Shown: one piece after another, positions 7,861 through 17,127 of the stretch
Layout of the letters: each line of letters opens with the position of its first letter
Numbering within the stretch: position 1 is the stretch's first letter
Assembly (NCBI GenBank): GCA_945865635.1
Contig: CAMBEP010000011.1
Coordinates: 1 to 64,000 of the forward strand
Length of the DNA: 64,000 nucleotides
Source of the DNA: Candidatus Kuenenia stuttgartensis
GTDB taxonomy: Bacteria > Planctomycetota > Planctomycetia > Isosphaerales > Isosphaeraceae
Direction: 5' to 3'
Program-made: the position numbers and the translations under genes
Notes under the pieces: model-generated
What the model saw: the letters and a program-made list of their open reading frames with translations, nothing else
Databases searched by the model: none
Told to the model about the DNA's origin: nothing

Positions 7861-8757
7861 ATGTCAAAATCCACCTTTCCCGCTCTTGTAAAATTTCGGA
7901 CCGCTCAAAACCCAACACCACGATGGGGCTTTGTTCATGGTGATTTGAATTCACCCGACTCGGCCGTTTCTGACCTCGATGATTCCATCAATCTCGACAC
8001 CATTCTCACCACCGCCAAACCCTTGAGCCTCCTCGCTTCGCTGGCCGCAGAAACCGCTGGCCTGGAAATCTCTCAAAAAATCTCGGACATCGAACTTCTG
8101 GCACCCATCGAGAGTCAGGAAGTTTGGGGGGCTGGCGTGACTTATTATCGTTCGAAAGTCGCCCGCCAGGAGGAATCCAAGTCCGGCGGTTCCTTCTATG
8201 ACCTCGTCTATTCGGCCGATCGCCCCGAGCTCTTCTTCAAGGCCACTCCCCACAGAACTGTCGGCCCAAATCAAGCCATAAGGGTACGTTCCGACAGCAA
8301 TTGGTGTGTGCCTGAACCAGAACTTGCGCTGGTTTTCTCAAGTCGCTTGGAACTCATCGGAGTCACCATCGGCGACGACGTCTCAGCTCGCGACATTGAA
8401 GGCGAAAACCCGCTCTATCTGCCCCAGGCAAAAATGCACATCGCCTGCTGTGCGCTTGGCCCCGGGATTGTCCCGGTTGAGGCCCTCCCTGCCCGCGAAA
8501 AAACCGTGATCCGTGTCCATATCGTTCGTAATGGCCAAACTGTGGTGGACGGCTCCACAACTCTTGATCAAATGAAACGCGGTTTCGACGAACTCGCCGG
8601 CTGGCTGGGCCGCGACAACTCATTCCCTCACGGTGTGATCCTGCTGACTGGCACCGGCGTTGTCCCGCCCGATGATTTCTCAATGCAGCCCGGCGACATG
8701 GTGCATCTCTCCATCACAGGCATCGGCACCCTCACAAATCGCGTAGAAAAGGGCTGA
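7861..8757 (+). CDS. fumarylacetoacetate hydrolase family protein
   Basis: A 298-residue enzyme of the FAH superfamily, which hydrolyses or isomerises acyl-pyruvate-type compounds in aromatic amino acid or sugar-acid breakdown. Metal ligands fit the family pattern: Glu152 and Glu154 in VPEPELALV, then GDDVSARDIEGENPLYLPQAK. The C-terminal half (GVILLTGTGVVPPDDFSMQPGDMV) is the typical FAH end with GTG. Substrate is not determined by sequence; a 2-keto-3-deoxy sugar acid is possible given the uronate-isomerase-like gene that follows on the other strand. A clear terminator lies 36 bases downstream. Confidence 0.87.
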   Translation: MSKSTFPALVKFRTAQNPTPRWGFVHGDLNSPDSAVSDLDDSINLDTILTTAKPLSLLASLAAETAGLEISQKISDIELLAPIESQEVWGAGVTYYRSKVARQEESKSGGSFYDLVYSADRPELFFKATPHRTVGPNQAIRVRSDSNWCVPEPELALVFSSRLELIGVTIGDDVSARDIEGENPLYLPQAKMHIACCALGPGIVPVEALPAREKTVIRVHIVRNGQTVVDGSTTLDQMKRGFDELAGWLGRDNSFPHGVILLTGTGVVPPDDFSMQPGDMVHLSITGIGTLTNRVEKG

Positions 8758-8792
8758 CCCTTAAAACCACTTGAACACCTTATGACGAATCA

Positions 8793-8819
8793 ACGGGCGG
8801 CCATTCCCGCCCGTTTTTT
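8793..8819 (+). terminator. rho-independent terminator after FAH-family gene
   Basis: Perfect 8-bp stem ACGGGCGG/CCGCCCGT with a six-base loop, running into a six-T tract on the plus strand. Confidence 0.9.
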
Positions 8820-8858
8820 CTTAACCAATTCCAGCTTACTTCGAATGCACCAAGCCTT

Positions 8859-10157
8859 TTATTCCCGAGGCCTGGCAAATATTTTTCGAGGGTTTTCCCG
8901 CAAAATGGCTTGGGCCAGACTCAGGCATTGATCCATCTTCCAACCGCGCTCGATCACGCAGCTTTCTGCCAGGGTTTGCGAAAGCAATCGCCGGAAGGTA
9001 TTGAACTTGGGCAAGACAAATTCCAGTTTGTAAGCGTCCGAATAATAGCCGATAATCTTAGTCTTGGGCACAGCTTCCACCCGAGCTTTCAGATCGGCTG
9101 CAATGAAGGTAGGCACATTGGAATACCACCAGTGGCCATTCGGCACCACATTCGGAAAGATCCAGGAATAGGCAACGAGCTCTGCACCCGCATCGGGCGA
9201 GAGCGTAGAGATCGGAAAAGTGACATCCGGAAAGGCGTTGAACAAATCTTTGTAATCGGCCAGACTGACCCGCCGGTCAAATAGGTCGCGACCACCGGAA
9301 ACGCCTGCTGGATAAATATTTCGGATCGGTCCGATCATCAGGTCAAACGGCAGTTTGTAATCATTGCAGAATTCCGCCAGAACCCAGAAGACTGTGCGAC
9401 GGATCAGGTCGATCTCATCGGGCCGCACATCAAGTCCGGTCAATGCCCTGCGAAGTGGTGTACTGGCCGTAATCAAAGGCGGCTTGTGAGGCGCAAAATC
9501 AGGCGGAAGACTGATCGCACAGGCCCTCGCTCCGTGCTTCACGAAGTGGTCGAACAGCTTCCCAATCGCGGCCCTGAGGCTCTCAAGATCCACCACTTCC
9601 ATTCCCGTAAAGGCATTGAGCCGCTGGCGGGTTCGAGGCTCATGAAGCTTTAGAACCAGGTCGTCTGTCCGCAGGCAGGGAATATATTTCGAGGTGTCCC
9701 AGCCAATCAGTGGATCGTCAAAATCATTGGTCAGAAAAACGGCTTCAAGGTTGGACTTCTGCCAGACCGTAGTGTCCCAGGCAGGCCCGACAGATTCCTT
9801 ATCCCCAGATTTGATCAGAGTTTCAATGGTCTCAGGGCCGACTGCCTCGCCTTCGAAACCATGAAATTCGCGAGCAATCTCTAAGAGCCAGGCATATTGG
9901 ACGGTGTTGTCAATCCGGTCGAGCCAACCTGCCAGATTCCGGCAGCGCGTCGACGGATCAAGCTCAGGCGAGACCAGTTGTGCAGGCATACCAGCCGAGT
10001 GGGCCAACTCTGTAAAATAATGGTAGCCAAGCACTTCGTCAAAGTGGCGGGCGGCGGGCCTGTGTGGGTCGATATGCGAATGTGGATCGTAAATTGGCCA
10101 CTGGCGAATCTCATCAAAGAGTTCCCGGGCGATTTGTGGAGCCGATTTCTGGTTCAT
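8859..10157 (-). CDS. glucuronate/uronate isomerase-like amidohydrolase
   Basis: With the start at 10157 the protein has 432 residues; a longer open frame reaches 10253, but the extra 32 residues are basic and unlike the family. The metal-binding HxH occurs as DPHSHIDPH (His26 and His28), and GYHYFTELAHSAGMP plus the C-terminal YYSDAYKLEFVLPKF fit the uronate isomerase branch of the amidohydrolase superfamily. Classical UxaC interconverts glucuronate and fructuronate. This sequence belongs to a divergent form, so the substrate may differ. It is divergent from the CoaB-like gene and convergent with the FAH-family gene. Confidence 0.75.
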   Translation of the reverse strand: MNQKSAPQIARELFDEIRQWPIYDPHSHIDPHRPAARHFDEVLGYHYFTELAHSAGMPAQLVSPELDPSTRCRNLAGWLDRIDNTVQYAWLLEIAREFHGFEGEAVGPETIETLIKSGDKESVGPAWDTTVWQKSNLEAVFLTNDFDDPLIGWDTSKYIPCLRTDDLVLKLHEPRTRQRLNAFTGMEVVDLESLRAAIGKLFDHFVKHGARACAISLPPDFAPHKPPLITASTPLRRALTGLDVRPDEIDLIRRTVFWVLAEFCNDYKLPFDLMIGPIRNIYPAGVSGGRDLFDRRVSLADYKDLFNAFPDVTFPISTLSPDAGAELVAYSWIFPNVVPNGHWWYSNVPTFIAADLKARVEAVPKTKIIGYYSDAYKLEFVLPKFNTFRRLLSQTLAESCVIERGWKMDQCLSLAQAILRENPRKIFARPRE

Positions 10158-10272
10158 TTGGCTTTCGATTCCGATGTTCAGCCGATCTTGGATCTGCTGA
10201 TGGTTTTTGAACCTGTGATGGCGTTTGATTCTCAACCGAGATCGCCAGCCCACTCGACATTCAGACCAGCGA

Positions 10273-11145
10273 ATGTCATTCTCTATATCTGAAAACTATA
10301 GGCTATGGGCACGGGTTCGCAAGCCCTGCCTGCCTGATTCTTCTCTATTCACCTTGCAGACTTTCACCCCACAGAGACTCTCAAAATTGCAGCCACTCTC
10401 TGTTCTGATCACTGCCGGCGGCACCATCGCACCACTTGACGATGTCAGGATGATCACAAATCGTTCCACCGGCCGGTTCGCATCAGCACTTGCGGAAGCC
10501 TGCCTGCAGCGCAGCGCAGCCGTCACTTATATCGCCACCACGCCACAAACCCTTGGCCCACTCGAATCGCCCCAGCAACGATTTGGCGGTGATCTGGATC
10601 CCTCCGAAATTCGCCAGAGAATGGTGGCCCGAATGGCCCAGGGATGGAATCATCGGGACCGGCTCAGACGAATCGACTTAACCACTGGCACAGTTTCTGA
10701 TTACGCAGAGATTCTAGAACAAGTGGCAAAATCTCGTCCATGGGACATCGTTCTTCTGGCGGCAGCCGTTTCCGACTACGAACCAGTGCCCGTTTCAGGC
10801 AAGATTTCTTCGGAAGCTGAAGAGCTTCTGCTCGTCCTGAGACGAACCCCGAAAGTCATTCGCCACGTTCGCAACTGGGTCGGCCCGGAAACCACTCTCG
10901 TCGGCTTCAAGCTGACCAGTGGCTATTGCGACGCTTCCATGATCGAAGCCGGCCATCAGGCTTGCAAAATCAATCGCTCCGACATCACCCTGATCAATGA
11001 TCAGTCGAGCCTTAACGCCGGGCTCCATCGCGTGGGGCTGGTTTCGACAGACTCCGCAGTGGAGTGGTTTGAGCCCTCCAACCTTATGGCCGATCATGTC
11101 ATCGGGTCTTTATTCCAAAGAATTGCATCTCGTCGCAATGATTGA
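10273..11145 (+). CDS. CoaB-like phosphopantothenate-cysteine ligase domain protein
   Basis: Family similarity starts at LQPLSVLITAGGTIAPLDD, the nucleotide-binding opening of CoaB, followed by NRSTGRFASALAEA and LLAAAVSDYEPV, and ending LVGFKLTSG and an ALNRV-like segment (SSLNAGLHRVGLVS). CoaB joins 4'-phosphopantothenate to cysteine in coenzyme A synthesis. The CoaC decarboxylase half found in bacterial CoaBC is absent here. The start is uncertain: ATG at 10273 is chosen, but a TTG at 10387 would begin directly at the conserved core. The stop overlaps the next gene by eight bases (ATGATTGA), so the acyltransferase is translationally coupled. Confidence 0.75.
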   Translation: MSFSISENYRLWARVRKPCLPDSSLFTLQTFTPQRLSKLQPLSVLITAGGTIAPLDDVRMITNRSTGRFASALAEACLQRSAAVTYIATTPQTLGPLESPQQRFGGDLDPSEIRQRMVARMAQGWNHRDRLRRIDLTTGTVSDYAEILEQVAKSRPWDIVLLAAAVSDYEPVPVSGKISSEAEELLLVLRRTPKVIRHVRNWVGPETTLVGFKLTSGYCDASMIEAGHQACKINRSDITLINDQSSLNAGLHRVGLVSTDSAVEWFEPSNLMADHVIGSLFQRIASRRND

Positions 11146-12376
11146 CAAAATCAAGACATTCTTCACCTCGATGGCTACTCCAAGCCCGGTTGGTATCCGA
11201 TCAGGCCTCGAAAGATCCTATTATCCTGAACTCGACAGTCTTCGCTTCTTCGCTTTTCTCATGGTCTTCGGCTTTCATCATGGCGTGCCCAACCTCGGCG
11301 GTTCAGTCCGCGACCTGCTGGCAATGACCATTGATCTGCCATTGCTCCTGATCTTTCAAACCACTGGCTTCGGAACCCTGCTCGGGCCCACGATTGACCA
11401 CGCCTTGTTGATGAATGGCTGGATCGGTGTCAATTTATTTTTCACCCTCAGTGGTTTTATCATCACACGCCTGCTCCTGCGCGAAGAATCGCAATATGGC
11501 CGAATCGACTGGCTGGCCTTCTGGGTCCGCCGAATCCTCCGCATTTGGCCCCTGTATTTCCTGATCTTCCTGATCGGTTTTTTCGGCCTGCCATTGACCA
11601 ATCGAATTCATGGAATCGGCCCACAATCACCCCATTTACCTTGGTTTGCAACATTTATTGGCAATTGGTCCATGATCCGTTACGGTCCAATCGGCAGTGA
11701 TATACTCAGCGTGCTCTGGTCCGTCTGTGTTGAAGAACAATTCTATATCTTTATTCCCATTATACTCGCTCTGCTCGGCAACCGTGGCCGATGGCTGTTT
11801 ACCATCTGCGGTATAATCATTGCAATCGCTGTACGAAAATCACTAGCGGACCAAGGTCTGGAACAATTTAAAATCACATACAATTCCCTGGCCCAGATGG
11901 ATTCCATTCTCGCCGGCGTGATGCTAGCCCTTGCCATCCATAATCCAAAGCTTCGGCATTGCATGGTTCAATATGCAAGCCAAGTTTCTGTCTGGCTAAT
12001 TTTACCCGCCTCGCTTTTCCTGATCACACGCCGACACCTCGGCCATGACATCGTCACGCGGCAGGTCTTCGATCCCGTCGCCATCTGGATGGTCGCATTA
12101 GCATGGATCTGGATCGCTGCCAATGGCTCACGACCATTCTCAAAACTCCTCACTTGGCCGCCGTTTGTCGGATTGGGAAAAATCAGCTACGGCCTTTACA
12201 TGTACCACGAATTGCTACTCACGCTTTTTGGCGGCGGACTTTTGACACTTGCAGGCGTCGTCGTTACGGCCTTTGTATCTTACGAATTGCTTGAAAAACC
12301 AATCCTCAAATACAAACATCGCTGGTCGAGAGTTGAGAGCAGGCCCCTCCCTCTGAAAATCTCACCAGATTCCTGA
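11138..12376 (+). CDS. acyltransferase 3 family membrane protein (OafA-like)
   Basis: A 412-residue multi-pass membrane protein. Near the N-terminus it has ELDSLRFFAFLMVFGFHHG, the conserved R and H region of acyltransferase family 3, and later SGFIITRLLLREE and SVCVEEQFYIFIP, both hallmark segments. These proteins move acetyl or other acyl groups across or onto cell-envelope polysaccharides and lipids. The longer open frame begins at 10997, but the ATG at 11138 fits the family and overlaps the preceding stop. At least eight hydrophobic segments are visible. Acyl acceptor is unknown. Confidence 0.85.
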   Translation: MIDKIKTFFTSMATPSPVGIRSGLERSYYPELDSLRFFAFLMVFGFHHGVPNLGGSVRDLLAMTIDLPLLLIFQTTGFGTLLGPTIDHALLMNGWIGVNLFFTLSGFIITRLLLREESQYGRIDWLAFWVRRILRIWPLYFLIFLIGFFGLPLTNRIHGIGPQSPHLPWFATFIGNWSMIRYGPIGSDILSVLWSVCVEEQFYIFIPIILALLGNRGRWLFTICGIIIAIAVRKSLADQGLEQFKITYNSLAQMDSILAGVMLALAIHNPKLRHCMVQYASQVSVWLILPASLFLITRRHLGHDIVTRQVFDPVAIWMVALAWIWIAANGSRPFSKLLTWPPFVGLGKISYGLYMYHELLLTLFGGGLLTLAGVVVTAFVSYELLEKPILKYKHRWSRVESRPLPLKISPDS

Positions 12377-12473
12377 CCCTCAATACTGGCCTCCATACCG
12401 GCCAATCGGTTAAGATAAGCTCTTCCGTCGCTCCGTTGGATTTGTCCCAAAGCACCGTTTGGCCCCCCAATAG

Positions 12474-13802
12474 ATGAAGGCCAGCGAATTGATCATCGCC
12501 CAGTCCACCAATACCGCATCTGCCGACGCCATGCTCCTGGCCCTCAAACGCTGGGTCTCAGATGCCACCCTGACAAGCCCCGACACTCTGCCAAGCCCCG
12601 ATTTTCAATCGCGATTCTGGTTCTCGGGCCTTCTCTTATTGTTACTCTTTAGCTTGATCGCACAGGGCCCAAAGCGATTTTTTACCGGCCTTTTTCAATG
12701 GTCAGACCTGCGCCAGCTTTTTCAACAGTCTTACTCACGCCTACGATCAAGGCCAATCGTGCCGCTGGCACTCGGCGGAATGCTGCTTATCTCCTGGACA
12801 ACAAGCCAGTTGCTTTCATACAACAGCCGATCCGGTTCCGACGAACTTCAAATGTCGCTCCGTTCTCGAACTTTACCTGCATTGAGCCTCGAACAAGGCC
12901 TGCTTGCCGCTTTGACACCGCTTCGCGATCTCACCAATCTTGCTGACTGCTGGCCAATGGTTGCAATGGCCGTTTTTCTTGCATTTCAATACAACAGCAT
13001 GCTCCAGTGGGTGCCACGCTCCACCATGACACCCATAATGAAATCCGCAAATTTCTGGTCTCAGGTGCTTTGGATTGCAGGCTGTATCTGGCTGGTTTAT
13101 CGCATGGTCATTGGCGTCTCAAGTTACGATGGGCTGCCTCTCAATACCGGCGCCTACATTGAAGTCGTCCTGGAACCTGCAATCATGCTCCTGATTGACT
13201 CCTTTCTACTGGCATGGGTCCTGACCGAAATTCGCGATGCGGCATATTCAGAAAACGATCAGATGAAGCCTGATTTTGAAAAGATTGCAAGTCTCCTCCC
13301 AGGCATCTTTCTCGTAAATTTCAGCATTGCTCCAGGCCGCTATTTTGCCCATGCGCTTTGGCTGGTCTGGAATTCGGTCGTCGATTATATTGCAGTCGCC
13401 GGTTCCGCCTCTTCATCAATTATCAATTATGTCATCTGGGGGCTCAGTTGGGGCATTCTGGAACTTCAGGTGATTGCATTCCCATTCGTAATTCTGGCAG
13501 GCTCGCTGGCCTGGAGCCAAGGCTCCATTCAGCAGACTATTCGACTATCTCTCAGAATGCTCAAAAAAGATGGCTCCTTGATATTCCTGATGACTCTGAT
13601 TTGCAGTCTTTTAAATATCATCAGCTCTGCAATTATCACGACCCTGATTTTATCACACCCAGTCGAACCCTGGGTCTTCAAGTGCGCTGATTCCTATTGC
13701 CACTTCGCAACCGTTTTTACAGGCCTCATCATGCTCAGTAGCCTAATCGAAGTCGGTGAACGATCATTGACGACCGCAAATATTCCAACTGAAAATAATT
13801 AA
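12474..13802 (+). CDS. unknown multi-pass membrane protein
   Basis: I do not recognise this 442-residue protein. After a ~45-residue soluble start it has hydrophobic segments near 50-62, 96-112, 161-168, 197-212, 236-252, 282-292, 318-348 and 372-390, so six to eight membrane passes are likely. No catalytic motif stands out. It starts 97 bases after the acyltransferase in the same direction and ends before a hairpin shared with the convergent phosphofructokinase gene. Weak ribosome site. Confidence 0.6.
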   Translation: MKASELIIAQSTNTASADAMLLALKRWVSDATLTSPDTLPSPDFQSRFWFSGLLLLLLFSLIAQGPKRFFTGLFQWSDLRQLFQQSYSRLRSRPIVPLALGGMLLISWTTSQLLSYNSRSGSDELQMSLRSRTLPALSLEQGLLAALTPLRDLTNLADCWPMVAMAVFLAFQYNSMLQWVPRSTMTPIMKSANFWSQVLWIAGCIWLVYRMVIGVSSYDGLPLNTGAYIEVVLEPAIMLLIDSFLLAWVLTEIRDAAYSENDQMKPDFEKIASLLPGIFLVNFSIAPGRYFAHALWLVWNSVVDYIAVAGSASSSIINYVIWGLSWGILELQVIAFPFVILAGSLAWSQGSIQQTIRLSLRMLKKDGSLIFLMTLICSLLNIISSAIITTLILSHPVEPWVFKCADSYCHFATVFTGLIMLSSLIEVGERSLTTANIPTENN

Positions 13803-13816
13803 ATTTAACTTAAAAC

Positions 13817-13850
13817 CGGGCGGCCAAATTCCAATGGAATCGTCCACCCG
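13817..13850. terminator. possible bidirectional terminator hairpin
   Basis: CGGGCGG and CCACCCG (one mismatch) enclose an inner ATTCC/GGAAT palindrome in the gap between two convergent genes. There is no strong T-run on either side, so this is tentative. Confidence 0.3.
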
Positions 13851-13870
13851 ATTTATGTCGAATGCATCTG

Positions 13871-15256
13871 TCAGGAATTCGGCGACAGTCTTCGAATCCG
13901 CTTATTCATATCGACATTCACGGAATGGAATGGCCTGTGCAGGTGGGCGCTGTCAAAGAGGCTCCTGGCTGATTCCACATCACCTTCAGACAATGCATTG
14001 TGGAAAATGGAATGCAAGTATTCAATTCCCAGCGTAGATGGCTGAAACTTCTTCGAATCGTAGAATTTCTTCGATAAGGGTCGGGCGTGAATCACACCCC
14101 AGCGATCAACCAGCGAATTCGCCGTGCAACTGTCTAGATAAAATCCTTCGTCGCGATATTGCAGAGTTGCAACCACATTGTGCTGGCCGTCCAATAGCAG
14201 GTCAACCGCTTTGCCACCCAGTTGCTGGGCATGGTATCGGTCGAACAGGATCGGACGGCCACCACGCTGGGTATGGCCGATTTTGCGGATAAAAATCGCC
14301 GCATCCGCCGATTCATTGCGCCGCTTGCGTGTGAAGAACTCGTTTCCAAGTTCTTCCACAAAGAGCCGTTTGATCGCTTCAGCCGCCCCGGTATACTGGA
14401 GGTTGCCCGATGGGTCCTTACTGGCTGAAACCGACCCGTATGGCAATCCCTCTTTATCGACAATCCCTTCCGACACCACAATAACCGCGTGCTTCTGGTA
14501 ATCCAGAAGGCTGACCAGCTTTTTCACCAACGGCTCAGGATCCACCGGCGACTCCGGTACCAAAATGATGTCGGGTTGGCCATACGAAGCCCCCAAAGCT
14601 ATCATCCCGCAATCACGCCCCATCACTTCAACAATGGCGATCCGACGATGGCTCTCTGCCGTTGTTCGAATCCGCTGGACATTTGATGCGGAAACGTAAA
14701 CCGCTGTGGCAAAACCAGGCGTAACATAATTCACCATCTCATCAAGTGAAAATTCCCGACCCGGTCGCATCCTGTATTTAAAACGCTTTTTTGGGGTCTC
14801 ATCCGGCTCGCGGATCCATTCATCCTGCTCATCCAGATAATTCAGGCCAAGGTCATTATCAATCGTCTTGGGTGCCAATACCACTGGCAATAAATCGGCC
14901 AGCGCCTGCATGCCGTTCAGAGTGCCGTCACCCCCAATACAAACAAGCCCGTCAACCTTCAACCTGGCAAGCCTGGATGCTGCAAGCTCTGTGTTCGCCT
15001 TATCTTCGCTGCTGATGTAGTCGCGGGATGCACCCAGAATTGTCCCGCCAAGTGTCGGATCAAGCTCGGGTATGGTCGCATAAAGCGGATTCAACAGCAC
15101 ATGCGGCACTTCCGGATTCAGCAGACCATTGAAACCCTTGATAATACCAATCACTTCCACACGTAATTGATTGGCTCGGGCGACAACTCCCGAAATCGTC
15201 GCATTCAAGGCCGGCGTATCCCCACCGGCTGTCAGTACTGCAATTCGTTTCATCAT
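13871..15256 (-). CDS. 6-phosphofructokinase
   Basis: The protein has 461 residues with the start at 15256 (an upstream ATG at 15286 is possible). The fold is clear from RIAVLTAGGDTPALNA, the GGDGT nucleotide motif at 108-112, PKTIDND around 129-135 with catalytic Asp, VEVMGRDCG, and the C-terminal GHTQRGG. It phosphorylates fructose 6-phosphate in glycolysis. The glycine of GGDGT is typical of ATP-using enzymes, while the lysine in PKTIDND is typical of pyrophosphate-type sequences; this combination occurs in the long ATP-dependent branch (trypanosome-like). The length, above the ~320 of E. coli PfkA, fits that branch. An inorganic pyrophosphatase gene lies about 2 kb upstream in the same direction. 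Confidence 0.88.
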   Translation of the reverse strand: MMKRIAVLTAGGDTPALNATISGVVARANQLRVEVIGIIKGFNGLLNPEVPHVLLNPLYATIPELDPTLGGTILGASRDYISSEDKANTELAASRLARLKVDGLVCIGGDGTLNGMQALADLLPVVLAPKTIDNDLGLNYLDEQDEWIREPDETPKKRFKYRMRPGREFSLDEMVNYVTPGFATAVYVSASNVQRIRTTAESHRRIAIVEVMGRDCGMIALGASYGQPDIILVPESPVDPEPLVKKLVSLLDYQKHAVIVVSEGIVDKEGLPYGSVSASKDPSGNLQYTGAAEAIKRLFVEELGNEFFTRKRRNESADAAIFIRKIGHTQRGGRPILFDRYHAQQLGGKAVDLLLDGQHNVVATLQYRDEGFYLDSCTANSLVDRWGVIHARPLSKKFYDSKKFQPSTLGIEYLHSIFHNALSEGDVESARSLFDSAHLHRPFHSVNVDMNKRIRRLSPNS

Positions 15257-15377
15257 TCTCACTTCTTGGACCATTCGTCCAACCATTGAATCCAGCTCGT
15301 TTCAAGCCCGGAAAATCCAAGACCTGATAACTTCTTTTCCAAGACGACCCACAAGTGGATCTCGGTCAAATCTCATC

Positions 15378-15614
15378 TCATTCAGAGTCGTCTTGATCCA
15401 CCAGCCTCAAATGCACTCGTAAACCAGGTGCCCTGATTTGAATCTCGTCTCCTGATGTCAATTGGCGACGCTTACGTGTCTCCAATTGCCCATTGATCTT
15501 CACATGACCCGCCATGACAAGCCCCTGGGCGTCTCCTCCATTCTCTGCAACACCTGCAAGTTTCAGAACTTGCAAGAGCGTAATCGTTCCGGGACGAATC
15601 GGGATCTCAGTCAC
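15378..15614 (-). CDS. S4-domain RNA-binding protein
   Basis: A 78-residue protein made of a single S4 domain: ITLLQVLKLAGVAENGGDAQ, then VKINGQLETRKRRQLTSGDEI. It resembles the YbcJ-type small S4 proteins that bind structured RNA, often rRNA. The start is GTG, with AAAGG about 12 bases upstream. It follows the small membrane-protein gene by 56 bases and precedes phosphofructokinase by 121, all on the minus strand. Precise RNA target unknown. Confidence 0.82.
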   Translation of the reverse strand: MTEIPIRPGTITLLQVLKLAGVAENGGDAQGLVMAGHVKINGQLETRKRRQLTSGDEIQIRAPGLRVHLRLVDQDDSE

Positions 15615-15670
15615 GTGTAGACGAACCTTTCTGCATATGAGAAGTGCAAGTTTCAGGCCAATATCTGGCC

Positions 15671-16189
15671 TTACAAGCCAATCTGGAATTTGAGCGATTC
15701 CAGTTTCGACAAAAATCGGCTTCGTGTTGGAAAAGTTGCCACCGAGATGCCGATCAGGAGTAAGCCCAGAATCAAGCCAGATAAGCTTTTGTCAATCAGA
15801 ATCAGGAGGAAAAGGAAAAGTGTCGAGCCTTCAAGCAATGCCGCCTTTAGGATTTCCTTTGTCATGACTGCCGCCCCAAGCCGATTGGTACATTCCAAGT
15901 TCGACATAGCTCGCCAAGTCTCCTTATCCTTCGGAATCATGGATTTATCGATGAATAAACAACCAACCAAAGCACTTGCAGCAAAAACGATTCCAAGAAC
16001 TTCCACAAACTCGAGTTTTAGAATCAATGGATTTTGTTTCATGAGCAAGGCAATCACCATGAATGTCAATGGACCTGCAAGCACTGCAAATCGAATGATC
16101 TGAAGGGTTTTAAGCTGCTTATCCGCCAATTGGACCGTCGAGAAGTCCATCTCTTGTTGCGAACCCTTCGACGAGTCAGCGCTTGGCAT
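15671..16189 (-). CDS. small unknown membrane protein, 172 aa
   Basis: I do not recognise a family. Four hydrophobic segments are visible (approximately residues 32-46, 61-80, 120-132 and 134-151), with both ends probably cytoplasmic. The start codon lies one base after the stop of the RmlD-like gene, and AGGAAAGG in the end of that gene serves as ribosome site, so translation is coupled. Confidence 0.6.
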   Translation of the reverse strand: MPSADSSKGSQQEMDFSTVQLADKQLKTLQIIRFAVLAGPLTFMVIALLMKQNPLILKLEFVEVLGIVFAASALVGCLFIDKSMIPKDKETWRAMSNLECTNRLGAAVMTKEILKAALLEGSTLFLFLLILIDKSLSGLILGLLLIGISVATFPTRSRFLSKLESLKFQIGL

Positions 16190-16190
16190 G

Positions 16191-17123
16191 TCATGCCTTT
16201 CCTAGGTCTTCTGGATGAACGACTGGTAATCCGGCGTCTACTCCCCGCGACAGATTGCATTGAATCACAAAGTCCGTAAGCCATTCGTTCAGTGAGCGCA
16301 TCGATTTCGGGAATTTCTGGGCCAGCTTGGCCGTATCCAGCCCACCTTGCAGCGGGCGGGCTGCCGGCTGATTGAGCTCCGAAGTTGTTTTACCAATAAT
16401 CAGGCTCGGATCAAATCCAAAATGGCTTGCAATCTGTCGGCCAAGCTCATCGCGAGACCAAAGATCAGGCCCTGCCACATTCCAGATACCTGATTCGCCT
16501 GCCAAAGCCAGCTCAATCGAAACTTTCGCCAAATCTGGGCCATAAGTCGGGTTCGAAACCTGATCCAAAGGGCAGACCATCGTTCTGCCCTGACTCAGGT
16601 TACGCCAGACCTGATATGTGAAGTTTTTGCCTTGTCGCTCAGGGCCCTGTACCCAAGCTGTACGCAAGCATAAATAATGATCACCAAGTGCGTCTGAAAG
16701 CTGCACTTCGGCATCCAGCTTCACCTGACCATAGACCGAAAGTGGTTTGGCCGGGTCCGTCTCACGGTTCGGCCCATCTGTTCCATCAAAAACGTAGTCG
16801 GTGGAATAGTAGACAAACCGAGCCCCATGCTCCAGACCAGCCAGGGCCAAATTAAGCGGGTCGGCCAGATTAGCCGCTCGGGCCCTAGCTGGGTCGTTCT
16901 CGCAACCGTCAACCCATGTCCAGCCCGCCGGATAAAAAATCAGCGATGGCCTGTGCCTCGCCACCCAGTCGCGGGCCGCCGTATGGTCTGCTGTATCAAG
17001 CTTTTCCAAGCCTGGATAAGCCACACTGGCGTAGGAGCCTGTGGTATCAATCCCACGAAGTCTTAGTTCATGGACGAGCCATCCACCGATCTGTCCCGAT
17101 GCGCCTACTACAGCCGCTTTCAT
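16191..17123 (-). CDS. dTDP-4-dehydrorhamnose reductase-like SDR protein
   Basis: A 310-residue extended short-chain dehydrogenase. The Rossmann glycine motif is VVGASGQIGGWL at the N-terminus, and the active-site region is YYSTDYVFDGTDGP followed by YGQVKLDAE, giving the YxxxK pair. It matches the RmlD branch, which makes dTDP-L-rhamnose for surface polysaccharides; the same fold also includes the methionine adenosyltransferase beta subunit. It follows pyrophosphatase by four bases. The other rml genes are not in the window, so the exact sugar is unproven. Confidence 0.8.
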   Translation of the reverse strand: MKAAVVGASGQIGGWLVHELRLRGIDTTGSYASVAYPGLEKLDTADHTAARDWVARHRPSLIFYPAGWTWVDGCENDPARARAANLADPLNLALAGLEHGARFVYYSTDYVFDGTDGPNRETDPAKPLSVYGQVKLDAEVQLSDALGDHYLCLRTAWVQGPERQGKNFTYQVWRNLSQGRTMVCPLDQVSNPTYGPDLAKVSIELALAGESGIWNVAGPDLWSRDELGRQIASHFGFDPSLIIGKTTSELNQPAARPLQGGLDTAKLAQKFPKSMRSLNEWLTDFVIQCNLSRGVDAGLPVVHPEDLGKA

Positions 17124-17127
17124 CGGT

